Shown: positions 1-11,735, numbered from the stretch's first letter. The stretch is 64,000 nucleotides of DNA from Fragilariopsis cylindrus CCMP1102 (GCA_900095095.1 FMBT01000342.1:62001-126000), one strand, 5' to 3'. The notes: a model not told the origin generated them from the letters alone. Program-made: numbers and translations.

Positions 1-359
1 TGAATAAATCGACGGCGAGCGATATTGATTGATGATAAGATAAAGAAAATAACATGATATGAAACAGCGGAAGCAAGAAAGCATTTTGATGGTTTCTGAG
101 TGATGTGTGGTGTTAATGCAGTGTACCATGTACTCAGTACGTCAGTGAGTGAGGCTCGATAAAATTTGAAATCATTCCACGTGGAAGCCTAAATTCAAAA
201 TTATTTTCAATAATTCAAAATCAATACACAAATCTTTCTTAGCAAAATTACGCAAAATCGTGCCAACAAAAAGAGGAAACTACAGTTGACTGGCGTGACA
301 AGAGAATAAAACCAAAACGCTAACCACAAGAACAATCACTACCTAAGTAAATAGTAAAC
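1..359. other. Upstream spacer of the first gene
   Basis: AT-rich non-coding stretch leading into the ATG at 360. No open frame of note and no RNA gene was seen. It presumably holds the promoter and 5' UTR of the Sel1/TPR-like gene; I could not pick out a convincing TATA box. Confidence 0.4.
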
Positions 360-1337
360 ATGCAGTACCGACTCTATCCCATAGTAATTGCCCTATTGTT
401 GGTAGTGGTAACTCTTACTACGCTGCCGATGACTCGAGGAGCACGTCGTGAACAAGAAGGATCATCTGTAGAAATCCCTATCGACGTTCTCCAGAAGGCA
501 ATTCGTTTCGTGAAACAACAACAGCAACAACAACAACAACAACATAATTATAAGGACACATCTCAGATATTACAACGTTTGGAACTTGGTGATATTCATA
601 GTCTGTACGAAGTTGCTAAGGCCATGAATCAAAACAACGATAATAAGGATGATAGACAAACGTCGATGGAGATTTGGCACGCGCTTGCAGATGCAGATGA
701 TGGTCCAAATAATAATAATGGTGGTGGTGGTGGTGGTGCCGGTGGTCATATTCTGTCTCAAATTGCATTAGGATTTGCATATTCTGAACATGATAAATCA
801 AGAGCTGTATCATACTTTGTTCAAGCCGGAGAAGGGCATGGGGATAATGTACCACACCAGGCAGCACTCTACAATGCTGGACGACTACTGGCAGAACCTG
901 AATTGGAAGACTTTGTGAAGGCACTTGCCTATTTTCGAGCTGCATATAACGTAGCAGAAAGTCATCCAGAATATTCAACTTTACATTTAACAGAAACTAG
1001 TAAATTCGCATACGAACGATTATCAGATCAACTGGTAGCATTAGTAAAAGAAAGTACTACCAATAAGGGAAGTGTCATTTCAATTCAACAGGTTGCTGAT
1101 ATGTTCTTATATGCCAATATAGAAGATTTTCCTCCCGTTAAGAGTAAAGAAGAAAGAATCTGGCATAGTGGTATGCAGTCATTACAGTCTCAAAAGTGGG
1201 AAATGGCGGGGATGCAATTTGAAAAACTTGAAAAGACATCAGAAGCAAAACTATCACATTTACAGATTGCTCTGTTACATATTTTGAAAGAATACTGTAG
1301 GAAATTTTCTGGGATCGATCGTGGTGAAGAACTATGA
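360..1337 (+). CDS. Secreted Sel1/TPR-like repeat protein
   Basis: A 325-residue single-exon protein. Residues 1-26 form a hydrophobic signal peptide (RLYPIVIALLLVVVTLTTL) ending near TRGA, so it should enter the secretory pathway. A polyglutamine run (about residues 52-60) and a glycine run (about 121-126) are low-complexity inserts. Residues about 128-200 look like Sel1-type TPR units (GFAYSEHDKSRAVSYF, then ALYNAGRLL and KALAYFRAAY spaced like Sel1 repeats). Sel1-like proteins usually scaffold membrane or ER complexes. Nothing here gives a specific partner. The start is the first ATG of the frame. No frame damage is visible. The repeat assignment is by pattern only; a lineage-specific secreted protein is the alternative. 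Confidence 0.65.
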   Translation: MQYRLYPIVIALLLVVVTLTTLPMTRGARREQEGSSVEIPIDVLQKAIRFVKQQQQQQQQQHNYKDTSQILQRLELGDIHSLYEVAKAMNQNNDNKDDRQTSMEIWHALADADDGPNNNNGGGGGGAGGHILSQIALGFAYSEHDKSRAVSYFVQAGEGHGDNVPHQAALYNAGRLLAEPELEDFVKALAYFRAAYNVAESHPEYSTLHLTETSKFAYERLSDQLVALVKESTTNKGSVISIQQVADMFLYANIEDFPPVKSKEERIWHSGMQSLQSQKWEMAGMQFEKLEKTSEAKLSHLQIALLHILKEYCRKFSGIDRGEEL

Positions 1338-2491
1338 GCTATGGTATATAATAATGAGAATATTTATATTGAGGTGAATGAATGCAACAAATCGATCATA
1401 TTATCCATATAATAATAACTGCTGGGTGGGCTTCATGCTTATATCATTGTCATCATTGTCAAGTGGCAAGAGATGCCATCATTATTACTAATATTGTCAT
1501 TGAACCTGCATTTGGTGCAAGTGTAGAACCAAGACGTAACGGGTTATAACCAACCAAGCAAATCTACCAGCTAAGTTCAGATGAAAAACATGTGTCATAA
1601 TATGTGAAGTTCGAAAAATAGATACAACCTTGAAAAATTATTGAGAGAGAGAGAGAGAGAGAGATGCAGATGGAGACGAGAATTCTTCGAGTATCAAAAA
1701 AGGACATGAAGTATACTTGATTCTTACCTAGCTAGAAAGAGCACCGTTGTTTATAGATACTGTTTTGTACGAATAAATAAACAATACCGACCATTGATTC
1801 ACGTGCTGGAAGATGGTATATTTTGTTCAAACTTCACTCTCTCACTCACAACATAGAATAATGGAAATATCACTGCAATCTCGTGGATTTGTAGGCCTTA
1901 AAAAAAGAAGCGAATAAACGATATTTTTGCGACAAGATGCCTAAATATTTCTCGTACGCATACCGTACATTACATTCATCATTGTAGCCCATTTCGGGTG
2001 TGTGGCACGAACTTCAAAATTGAACCTTTTTAGATTTCACTTTTAACAAAAACAATTATACATATCAATATTTGTTTTACCAGTATTATAGTCGTGTATT
2101 GTACATTGCTTAACTCTCCTATCATCATTACTCAACAGTCTTTTGTTTAGTCTACCATCAAATGCACCAGAGCTTCAATTGTCACTATGCTGATAGAAGG
2201 ACATGTCCTCTTACTTGATATGTATATATATATATAGTATGTCCTCTTTACGTTACAGTAAGCACGACTGGAAATATGTATACGTAAAGTACATTTTACC
2301 GTAGCATCCCTGCTCGTGACAAGCAAACCGTTACTTCTTACAGCTGATATCAAGATAGCCGATAAAAATCAAAAGATTATCTCCAATGTATCCAATAAAA
2401 CGTATCTAATCTCCAATTTTAGTTGTTGACATACTACTAGAAAGTTCCCATCTACTAAGTATATACTATATAAACATCAAGGATATCAAAG
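1338..2491. other. Spacer between Sel1-like and EF-hand genes
   Basis: About 1.15 kb without a believable gene. It contains a (GA)n stretch near 1646-1665 and a short (TA)n stretch near 2222-2236. A TATA-like string (tatatactatataaac) at 2459-2474 lies just upstream of the EF-hand gene ATG at 2492 and may be its core promoter. Confidence 0.45.
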
Positions 2492-3145
2492 ATGAAATTA
2501 TCAAAGATATTTATTATCATGGCTGTAGCCATCCTCGCTACTTCAGGTATAGTGTTGGGCGACGAAACGCCATGCTCGAAGGAAGGAGAAGAACAGGGGG
2601 AGTGTACAAACCCAGAAGCTTCTTTGGAGGAGAAAGAAGAAGATCCTGTTCCAACTTCTTTGGAGAAGGAAGATCCAAATGTCCCTCTCGAGAACTTATC
2701 ATTCGTTGTTGTGGAATCCACCTCGACGATAATAAAAATGGCAAATTAGATAGAAATGAGCTAGAAACTGCGATTGATTCACTACCTTGGTATGCAAAAG
2801 GTATTCTTCAAATTCTTGGTAGTGTTGACAAAATGGTAAGCCCTTGATTAGTTGACCCATCTCTTATTTTTCGATTCCTGATTTTGGTGGTCTTCTCCCA
2901 CATCATCATTGAAATGTCACTCGTCTTACTGATATTACTTGTTCATTCTTTTTGAAATGATTTATCTTTGATTTCATTGTTTTTTATCAATACTTTCTTT
3001 TTTAAATTAGATGAAAAAATGTGATATGGACGGCGACGATGCGATATCTATGGACTATGATATGATCCACAATAAAGATCAGTGCTTGGCTAGTTGCTTC
3101 AAACGACGAGCCTTCAAGAACTCATTTTTTCCCGACTGCGAATAA
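2492..3145 (+). CDS. Secreted EF-hand calcium-binding protein, two exons
   Basis: The ATG at 2492 starts a clear signal peptide (MKLSKIFIIMAVAILATSG). The first frame runs out at 2749, while the next frame carries a canonical EF-hand loop DDNKNGKLDRNE (about 2728-2763). That frame continues through an intron at 2836-3010 (donor gtaag, acceptor attag) into a second, weaker EF-hand (DMDGDDAISMDYD) and a Cys-containing tail ending in FFPDCE. The switch between frames upstream of the first EF-hand is unresolved: either a small GT-AG intron (for example 2547-2596, 50 bases) or a one-base sequence error. EF-hand proteins bind Ca2+; a secreted or endomembrane Ca2+ sensor is an inference. The second exon is in phase with the first EF-hand frame, which supports the 3' half strongly. 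Confidence 0.6.
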
Positions 3146-3307
3146 GGGAATACTGTAATCATAAAAAAATAAAAGGGTACGAAAGAAAATCAAGGTTAAT
3201 TTAGTCTCAAAAGAAAGAAAAAGCATAAATATAAACAGGTTTTAGACTAGCTAGAGAAATTTAGAGATAATTATATTTAGGAAAATAACATCTAAGGTCT
3301 TTAACAT

Positions 3308-5222
3308 CTAATCGGTCGATCCTTTGATTTCAAGTTCTAAACAGACCGGAGAATGGTCGCTTCCTATTTGATCCATAATCATGTAACTGTCACGTACTAT
3401 CACTTTGGAATCTTCGGAAAACATTTCTTTCGAGGTAACAAAATAATCGAGTCGAAGGCCTTTATTCGGTTCACGATTTCCAGCTCTCTGACTCCAATAG
3501 GAATAATTTCCTTTAGCATCAGGATGTAATTGTCGGAAGGCATCGACAAAACCAGCCTCGAGTTGTTCCGAGAAGGAATCTCGTTCCTCTTGTGTGACAC
3601 CGGCTTGTTTACTGAGATGTTTGGCACCGTCATTCCAGATATCATAAGGTTTATGAGCGATATTTAAATCTCCGAGCCAGATGACAGGTAAACCACGATT
3701 CTTTTGTTTGTCTTGCATGAATTTTAGAAAGAATTTATCCCATTGTTTAGTTCGATAGTCCAGACGTTCGAGTTTTTGACCTGAATTAGGAACATACACA
3801 TTTGCAATGGTACCCCAAGGAAAATCTAAAACGACAACTCTTCCTTCATTATCTATCTCCTCTCCGACGGAAAAGCTAACATCGATCGGTGTTAAAAATT
3901 CAGGGCTCACAGGTAGCGATGTATCGGCCCAGCAACCTTACTATTTTCCTCGTCGTCTTCCGTCATTATTTTGTCGTTTGTCTTCCTTTTTGGGTGCAAA
4001 GAACTACCGATCGACGCCTGCTTCTTGCTTTTTTTCACAGTATGACGCTTAACGAAAACAGCTGTTCCAGAATACCCTTTTTTCGCCGGTGGAAAAACTG
4101 TAATATTCGTCGTAACCAGCCTCATCTAACAGCCCCTTCAATTTTAGTTTGGGATCATCTAAATGCATTTCTTGAAGTTTGTGCTCCTGCAAACATAACA
4201 TATCCAAATCATGCTTCTGACACAATTTTGCCAACGCGTCAGGTTCTTTCCGTACAACTGCTCGAAGACCGGCAACATTCCAAGAAGCGATTTTGAAAGC
4301 TATGAATAAAATTGTATGCCGCAACAATAATTTTAGTATCAAATGAATGCATTGATTAGTACTAGTGAAGAAAAAATATATACACATAATCGCAATCGAT
4401 AATTTGAAGAACAGCTGCAAGAAATATATATATACATATAATATTCGCAGTCAATACTTACTATAAGATCCATTGGCTTTTGCCTTTTCTTCGTCCCATA
4501 ACTTCGGAAGTTCGTCTATTTCTGTAATCCGCTGATGATCTGCTGCTTTTTTAGAGGGACTCTTCTTTTTTTCCGATTCTTCCTTTTTTTCGCCTTCACA
4601 CTATCAATCTTCTTCTTCTTATTGGCTGTGGTGGAATTTTTCTTTACTACAGTTTTCGATTTCTTTTTGGGAGAAGCTTTGCTTGTTGATGCGTCATCGT
4701 CATCGTCATCTTCCGCTTTCTTTTTGATAGCTCTCTTTCGAGGCGATGTCTTTGCTACAGTTTTCGATTTCTTTTTGGGAGATGCTTTGCTTGTTGATGC
4801 GTCATCGTCATCTTCCGCTTTCTTTTTGATAGCTTTCTTTCGAGGCGATGTCTTTGGTGTTTTGGTGTTGTTGTGGCAGTAGGCAAATCGGCATCTGCGG
4901 CATCGCTTTCACCGTCGTTCGATACAGCGGACGACGAAGCACCTCTTAAGCTACGCCTAGTGGTATGAGGCATACTAGTAGCAAATGGAAGTATTACCGT
5001 TGATCCCGTTCTTGGTGTTGCTACACTACTACTACTTGTGGTGATGAAGTAGTTTTTTGCCGTTCTGGTAGTAGGTGAAAAAGCGCGACAAAAAGTTGCA
5101 GAATGCAAGTGATGATATCCGTGATAATCAGGAGTAGTCAGGCAGAAACGAAGAAGCGGAAGCCAGCAGAAATAATAGCTTCGGCTAGATGAGCAGCGAA
5201 GTGAGATGGCAGTGGAGATCAT
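3308..5222 (-). CDS. AP endonuclease / exonuclease III family DNA-repair enzyme
   Basis: A base-excision-repair endonuclease that cuts DNA 5' of abasic sites. The C-terminal part (3308-3910) carries GDLNIAHKPYDIWN, GLRLDYF and GSDHSP, the metal-binding and catalytic motifs of the ExoIII/APE1 fold. The N-terminal catalytic part (about 4085-4299) carries KIASWNVAGLRA and LCLQEHKL. An intron spans 4300-4461 (donor GTAAGT, acceptor TCATAG). Upstream lies a Lys/Asp-rich extension with a duplicated unit and, from the ATG at 5222, a basic Ser-rich leader that looks like an organellar targeting peptide. The enzyme also has an insert between GYSGTAVF and VSFSVGEE, absent from human APE1. The frame breaks at T-runs near 4078-4083, 4584-4590 and 4860-4863 and at a C-run near 3928-3930. 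Conserved sequence resumes each time with one base more or less, so I treat these as sequence errors. It converges on the EF-hand gene. Confidence 0.85.
4641..4850 (-). repeat. In-frame tandem duplication in the AP endonuclease extension
   Basis: Two adjacent units of about 108 and 102 bases (4641-4748 and 4749-4850) are nearly identical. Each encodes, on the minus strand, a Lys-rich block (SPRK-AIKKKAE), an Asp run, then ASTSKASPKKKSKTV. The units differ in the length of the Asp (ATC) run. This is a recent duplication inside a disordered, basic/acidic linker that precedes the catalytic domain. Confidence 0.8.
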
Positions 5223-5477
5223 GCGAAAAGGTACAAGTATATGTTCCGATAAAAAAATGCGGTGCAATAATAAGTAGTATTGAGTAAGTATCGAAAATAA
5301 AAATATGATATTGGAAAAGCAAAGCGCGGAATCGCGAATTAATATCCAAATTAGGACTATGTCTGTTCGTAGTTAGAGCTTAAAAATACTACGATACTAT
5401 GAATTGTCTATATCAGTCTCGATAGTAAAACTACTATAGCAAGAGCAATATATTAAAGAAGCGAATGAGTGTACCAA

Positions 5478-7343
5478 TTATAATTCAGCTGCTAACTGGA
5501 GTATCACTGCTTTCACTTGCTTTTTGGCATCTTCACCTGTGGTAGTAGCTGCTGCAAATCGTAATAACGACTGTATCAATGCTGTTTGCTTGGCCATGGT
5601 TCTCCAATTCAATTGTGTCTTGGCAAGATTCAGAATATTCGTACGCTCGACTCTCGAATTTTATTAGTGATACTGGTGTTGATATTAGCATTAGCATTAC
5701 CAATGGCATTACTGGCCGTTAGTATCCTACCTCGATCTGTTAATGTCTGTACTAGGGCATCCAAAATTATAGGAAGAGCAATAGCTTCATGGTTGAGCTC
5801 TTCCTTTGAAAGATCTACCAGGGTAGCACACACGCTCTCTTTGGCACTCAATGTCGTATTTCACTGAGAATAATGCTGGCAAGCGCTCCTAGTAGATTTT
5901 CTCGTTGTACCATACCCCGACGATTTTCTGGATAACATGCTTGTTCCCTCAAGGCTCTGGCTACGGTATCTATATTTGTCCTGGTTGTCGTCGATGTTGA
6001 AGCCATTAGCATATGTGTTAATGAATCGAGAATATAAGTATGCTGTATCATGGGTGCTCGAATTAGACCGGCGCACGTACAAAAGGCTTCGACGGCTTCT
6101 ATACGGACTGCATCGCTGACGTCATTAAGAACGCGATCCGATAGAATCTCCAACAATTGGTTGTCTTGCAGTACCATAACATGAGCTGATGAGGCATCTC
6201 GTACAAGTATCTGAGGCCCGGACGGCACGTTTTCGAACGACATAATCTTCACATTGAACTACAAATTGTTTCAATTGTTCCACCAATATTCCATCTCCAT
6301 GAAATACTATCAAATGGGTCGTGTTTGTATCGATGGCCAAACTCGTGATTGCACTTAAGACATTGCGCAATGTATTTTTTTTACAGTTGGTACTTGCATT
6401 ATCAATATTCGTGGCAGTGTTATAATTGATATTCGACTATAGCAGTTAATACGTCTGCTCGCTGAATCAGCCGAGATCGAACGTCTGTTGATAAGACGAG
6501 ATTTCGGAAGACCGCAGACAAACGCTCACGAGCTTTATCGTTGGGAACATCCGTAAGACTTGTCAACGTTGTTAGAAGATTAGTCTGATCGACGATGAGA
6601 TGACGATAGTCTTCGCCATAATAGGAAAGATTTTTAAGAAGACCTATACCTTCCATGATAATTTCTAACCCACCACTGTTGTGATTGGGCCGCTGCTTTT
6701 GTAATAATAATATGTTGTTGATAGCTTGAAGAGTGGCAGGATGCTGTAACAAGAGCATCGTACCAATACTGCTCGAGGAACATGAATGCCAGATAGAGAG
6801 AACGGATAAAAATATATCAGAGCCGCCACCATTATAATTATCCTGCCTACACTGTTGTGGATGACCCCTCCTCGATAATAAGCCAAGACATCTTTCAAGA
6901 GACGAAAAAGTTCTGGTCCTTCATTTCGGATGGATCCTTCCGTGACGAGCTCAGGACAGTAGCGATAAAATATATCCATTGCAGTCAATATCAGATTTAT
7001 TTCCTCGTTAGAAGGTTAACACCGTGAAGTTCCCGTTCCCTATGATGATGATTTTGATGACGGTTAAGTGCATATCCTAATTGTAGACATAATAAATGTA
7101 TACATTTCCCTTCTAAAATCCTTGATAAGATAGTTACGTGACACTACAATGTCTCGTGGACGAGTCGTATCCGACGAAATGGAGTAATTGTCGAAGGACG
7201 TTCAGGCGCTGTTTGGTAGTGATTGCCTGTTGTAATCCAGAAAGAAGTTGTTGGATGTACGCTGCCGTTGTTCCTTCGTCGTGACGATTTATATGAATGC
7301 TGCGAGTCCGTGGTCTCTTAAAAGGTGATTGCTCGCATTCCAT
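5478..7343 (-). CDS. Armadillo/HEAT-like helical repeat protein (uncharacterised)
   Basis: Minus-strand coding sequence starts at the ATG at 7343 (MECEQSPFKRPRTRS, a possible nuclear localisation signal). An intron with donor gtaact near 7136 and acceptor near 7005 leads to an exon reading EEINLILTAMDIFYRY. Downstream, helical segments such as LEIIMEGIGLLKNLSYYGEDYR, SAVFRNLVLS and RIEAVEAFCTCAGLI lie in successive frames and end QLAAEL at 5478. The pattern of paired amphipathic helices with LxNLS/RNLV suggests ARM repeats, but I recognise no specific family. At least four frame changes occur (near 6790, 6420, 6240, 5850 and 5635). I cannot tell small introns from one-base errors at each. A real protein seems likely because amino-acid character is consistent across all segments. 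Confidence 0.5.
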
Positions 7344-7830
7344 GATCGAAGTCTCAGTTTGAGTTATGATAGGCTGTGTGACTGTAACTGTGCTTGTACG
7401 ACGTAGTCTCTAATTGTTAAGCTAAGAATTACTTCGAATGTATGTTATGAGTCGATCCATTATCTTTTTTGTAACAGCTACAGTAATTATTAATATATGA
7501 GTATGTTTGTATTCATACCGTTTTTTTATCCATGTTTGCAAAAATAATGAGCGAAGAATTTTCTTCGTTTATATTTGAATTTTAAACGCGAGTATGCGCG
7601 AGCTCGAACAAGTCAGACGGGATTGAATAATTAAAATCACGTGCAAATTTCGATCCTCGACCATAGAGCGAATACGAACAATAAATCAATCACAAAACAA
7701 AACATCATAAAGATTTTCATTATTATAAAATACGGTTGCGATAAAGGGAATATCAATCTAACCGAGGAGAAGAAAATCAATTAGAAAAGTTGGATAGACT
7801 CATAAAACAATTCAAAGAATACGCGGAAGG
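7344..7830. promoter_or_regulatory. Divergent spacer, ARM-like gene / TPR gene
   Basis: A 487-base spacer between two divergently transcribed genes (ATG at 7343 minus and at 7831 plus), so it should hold both promoters. It is AT-rich. No coding sequence or RNA gene was seen, and no specific factor site is claimed. Confidence 0.5.
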
Positions 7831-9195
7831 ATGTCTTATTTTTCATTATCGTTATCGTCATCTCGGCGTTTAGTATTACTGCAAACAAGAATACGGACGA
7901 CGTCCGCCACATGCGCAGCAACCCGCACGTTCTCTTCGACACCAACAAAAGAACCATCAAAGCCATTACTAGGATTCAGTACCAGCAGTCTAGGCTTCGA
8001 ACATACCTTTATTCGACCAGTGTTGTCATCCATTCGTCAGCTACCAGAAGTTGAAGCTGCTATAGATCAATTTCCGTCAATATCCACTGTTGATAATTTG
8101 AAACGTGCCTCGGACGTATTTGCTTCATTTGACAAAGGTGGACGAGAACATTTGGCGGTACAGGCCATGCTAGCAGAATGTCAACAGCGACTAGCACTAT
8201 ATGAAGAAGCTGTTACTACTATTGAAGAGCTCCGACATTCTTCGAGTACTTCCGAAAACAAAGTCGCACAACAGCCTACATATTTCGAAGAGAACACTAT
8301 ACTAGCGCTTGCCAAAATAAAATGGACTATGGGTGATTTTCACGAGTCAGAAAAGTTATGCGAAGAAATTATTTCAACCTATAATGATCTGGAAGAAACC
8401 TTCTCATCGACAAACCTACACATAGCATCCGCTATGACGGGAAAGGCATTATCACAACTACTGAAAATGAACTCTTTGGATGATGCGTATTCAGTAAGAG
8501 ATTTTTTTCGTGTTTCTATTAAATTCTTGGAGCGTCATTTACCATTAGGAAATACGTTACCTCAGGCAGCAGTTCTGTCCAATGGAGGTTTGGCTGAGGC
8601 TATATACAAAATATATCTGGAAGAAACCAATGATGTGTCGGTACCGATAAGTCCAGCTTTACGATTTTTGTTTCAGGGATTGCAAAAAACTGCTGTCAGT
8701 GAAAGCAGTAGTAACATTCAAATCATTGCAGCATCACGTGCGTTAGAAGCTAGTATTCAATCGAATCTAGCTTGGGGAGTTCTCAACTACGAAAAAGAGA
8801 AGTCAGATCGATTATCAAAAGCATCCGATTACGCAAAAAAGTCCCTCGAATTTTATGATGCTGAAAGTATTATTGGAAAAGAACAGTTATCGTGGGTTTT
8901 ATCAGTTGTTGCCTCGTGTTATCATCAAGCTGATAGTGCCGTGACAGCTGAAGGTCTTTTCAAATCTGCCATAAACAAAAAAAATATACCTCCTGGTACT
9001 TTAACATTGTTACAACTTCGAGATGCATATCATGGATACTCTAATCTATGTAAGCAATGGGATAATAGAGATAAGGATGCCCAACAACTGAAGGAAGAAG
9101 CTGAGATCATCGAATCGAAATTGCCTCCTAACTGGCATGGAAAATCCGGGATCCACGGTAGTCTATGGTTCTGGACTCCAGGTGAATTTTCCTAG
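7831..9195 (+). CDS. Organelle-targeted TPR-like protein (uncharacterised)
   Basis: A 454-residue single-exon protein. Residues 1-40 are rich in Ser, Arg and Thr with few acidic residues (SLSLSSSRRLVLLQTRIRTT), typical of a mitochondrial or other organellar presequence. The rest is alpha-helical with TPR-like pairs, for example AVQAMLAECQQRLALYEEAV, TILALAKIKWTMGDFHESEKL and VASCYHQADSAVTAEGLFK. The C-terminus ends in a conserved-looking Trp-rich string (HGSLWFWTPGEF). TPR proteins act as protein-interaction scaffolds; no partner can be named. The start is the first ATG and fits the presequence. No frame damage. I do not recognise the family beyond the repeat type. Confidence 0.7.
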   Translation: MSYFSLSLSSSRRLVLLQTRIRTTSATCAATRTFSSTPTKEPSKPLLGFSTSSLGFEHTFIRPVLSSIRQLPEVEAAIDQFPSISTVDNLKRASDVFASFDKGGREHLAVQAMLAECQQRLALYEEAVTTIEELRHSSSTSENKVAQQPTYFEENTILALAKIKWTMGDFHESEKLCEEIISTYNDLEETFSSTNLHIASAMTGKALSQLLKMNSLDDAYSVRDFFRVSIKFLERHLPLGNTLPQAAVLSNGGLAEAIYKIYLEETNDVSVPISPALRFLFQGLQKTAVSESSSNIQIIAASRALEASIQSNLAWGVLNYEKEKSDRLSKASDYAKKSLEFYDAESIIGKEQLSWVLSVVASCYHQADSAVTAEGLFKSAINKKNIPPGTLTLLQLRDAYHGYSNLCKQWDNRDKDAQQLKEEAEIIESKLPPNWHGKSGIHGSLWFWTPGEFS

Positions 9196-9549
9196 CACTT
9201 TACAGGAAGTAGATTAAAGTTGCAATACGCAAACATTATATTATAGTATATTATATTATTATAATAACGCAAATGCTAAATTTATACAAATAAAACTGTG
9301 TTTGAAAATTTTCAAACGTGGATAGCGTGCTTTGAGTCAGTAATATTTCTGAAATTTTAAAATTCCCAAAAAATATAATTTTAGTTCATCATCTTTTGTT
9401 GCTCCATCTTTCCTCTGAGCGACGACGAGATATCAGATGAACTTTACCAAAAGTTGAGAGAGCGATTGACTGCAGAGAGATAGAGAGATAGAGAGATAGA
9501 GAGTAAAAACCAAAACCAAACAGCGTTTTGTTTAAAAAATACTTAGAAC
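9196..9549. other. Spacer between TPR-like and ABC1 kinase genes
   Basis: A 354-base AT-rich spacer between co-directional genes. It contains an (AGAGAT)n-like purine repeat at about 9474-9503, shortly before the ATG at 9550. No gene seen. Confidence 0.5.
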
Positions 9550-11578
9550 ATGGTACTATCGAGAATAGCTCCGCTGGTCTTCACTCGTCAACGGCTTCCA
9601 ATTCTATTTGGATCTAGTGCCGTAGTTACTACCGCTGCCGGTTGCTTCCTGCATTCTCCAACTAAAACGACGCTGTGCAACGAGAATGAAGTATTTTCAG
9701 CATCTATCGAGTCATCATCTTCATCTGCCTTAGTAGTTCCAACAATGGAAGCGTCAATTCGAGCGATGCGACTGGTGAGTACAGCTTTTCTTATCGTTTG
9801 TGATTATCAAGTCGCCAAAATGGAAACGTATTTACCATTTACTATCCAAAGCAAAGAAGAAAACGAAATTGTGGAACTTGAAACCGGAAGTGGAGAGGAG
9901 AGAAATGAAACTCGAAGAGGCTCAGATAGAATATTCTCGTGATACAAAATCGAACGCAACAACTCGCAATCTTTCAATTGAACAACGCATAGAATTAAAA
10001 AATTGTCAAAAGCTACGGATGCAAGAGGCTGCTAAACAGTTAGCAGATGTGGAGGATCAATTAGTGTCGAAAGAGGGTCGATCGAAAAAAAGCAGTCTGA
10101 ATAGAAGGTCGGCAGAACGTCTACTCGAACTATGCAGAAATAATGGAGGAGTGTATATCAAAGTAGGCCAGCACCTCGCGAATCTTGACTATATTATGCC
10201 TCGTGAATACATCGAAGTTCTGTCCTCACTCTTTAATGATGCGCCTCAATCGGATATCAATGATGTTCATATTGTTATTGAGGAAGAGCTCGGTGGCAAG
10301 GTGGAAGAACTTTTTGACGACTTCGACCCTAATCCAATCGCATCCGCATCGTTAGCACAAGTCCATGTTGCGTATTGTAAAAAAACGAAGAAGAAATTGG
10401 CAGTCAAGGTTCAGCATCGAGGATTACGAGAAACATCCGCGGGTGATCTATTTGCCGTGACGCGTGTTGTACGTGTGATTGATGCTATGTTCACAGATTT
10501 TACTTTTTGTTGGATAGCAGATGAAATGGCTCCGCAGCTACCCAAAGAGCTAGACTTTGTACGGGAGGGAAGAAATGCAGAGAAGGCTGATCTCCATGTG
10601 AAGAAAATGGGTCTAGCATGTTGCATTCCAAAGGTTATATGGCAGAATACTTCACCACGAGTGCTGACAATGGAGTTTGAAGAGGGATTTAAGGCTACTG
10701 ATATTGAATCATTAGAAGCGTCCGGGCTAAAGAAAAGGTGAGTAAAAAAAAAAAGGAAAAACATTATGTTTCAAGTACAGAAAACGAAGTCTCCACAGTA
10801 CCAATTCTCCCTTTTTTGCTCACACACTCGCTCCCTCTCCGATTCGACATTGGCATAATATAGCGATGTTGCCAAATTAGTCTCCTCAGTTTTTAATTCA
10901 CAGGTTTTCCTCTCTGGGTTTGTACACTGCGACCCTCATCCTGGAAACTGCCTAATCCGTCGATCGAAAAAAGGAACAGCAGAATTAGTTCTTGTGGACC
11001 ACGGTTTATACAAAAAGTTAGATGATGACTTCCGGATTAAGTATGCAGAGCTTTGGAGGTCTTTAATGATGGCTGACTTGGATGGTATTGAAAACGCTTG
11101 TTCTGGATTAGGAGTAAAAAAGATGTACCCACTTTTCGCCGCGATGTTAACTGCACGTCCGTACGATGAAATCATTGAAAGGTCGAAAAATGGTTCCTTA
11201 TCTGCTCCATCGAGTGTTTCATCACAGAAAGAAAGTCAAGCAGATCGTGCTGTTATTCGCGGTTACGCCAAACAATTTTTAGGAGAAATTTTTGCTCTAC
11301 TAGGAGTTCTTCCGCCACAAATGTTGCTTTTACTAAAAATGAATGACTGTCTTCGTCATATTGACATGGCTCTAGATTCTCCCGCCAATACATTGGTTAT
11401 TGCCGGAAAGTATGCATCAAAAGCAGTATACGATCATCAAACCCGCCGGGACAACATTTCGTTGACAACTACGAATAGGTTCCGATACTTGTTGGACTAT
11501 ATGAAAGTAATGATTCGAATTCAAGTACATGATATTGGGGTTTGGATATTTTCAAAATATCACATATATTGGAGCTGA
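9550..11578 (+). CDS. ABC1/ADCK (UbiB/COQ8-type) atypical kinase, ADCK1-like
   Basis: ABC1 proteins are atypical kinase/ATPases of mitochondria or plastids that support coenzyme Q and lipid metabolism. Exon 1 carries the signature KVGQ (KxGQ) helix, the SASLAQVH segment in place of a P-loop, the nucleotide-binding lysine in LAVKVQH, and ELDFVREGRNAEK. Exon 2 begins at 10904 with VHCDPHPGN (catalytic HxDxHxGN) and VDHG (DFG equivalent). The intron is 10738-10903 (donor gtgagt, acceptor ttcacag), and splicing keeps phase. The N-terminus from 9550 is hydrophobic/basic and suits organellar targeting. Between about 9840 and 9890 the reading frame changes once, from RLVSTAFLIVCDYQVAK to EVERREMKLEEAQIEY, most simply a one-base error. 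The C-terminus is complete. The ADCK1-like placement rests on the N-terminal RLVSTA-type segment and is less sure than the family. Confidence 0.9.
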
Positions 11579-11690
11579 TGATAGTCTAACATAATTCTTT
11601 CATAAAAAATAACTATGTTAATGATAAGTACTGTACTTCTGCACTTGCATTGTGTTGTATTTTAAATCATCTCCTATCTGAAATTTATTT

Positions 11691-11735
11691 GTATTGTATT
11701 GTATTGTATTGTATTGTATTGTATTATGTTGTATT
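11691..11735. repeat. (GTATT)n pentanucleotide repeat
   Basis: About seven tandem copies of GTATT with one interruption, lying in the 237-base gap between the 3' ends of the ABC1 kinase gene and the convergent CCDC137-like gene. Confidence 0.8.

Noticed and set aside
4535-4882. Plus-strand frame rich in Phe and Ser opposite the AP endonuclease
   Set aside because: It is the complement of the Lys/Asp repeat of the real minus-strand gene.
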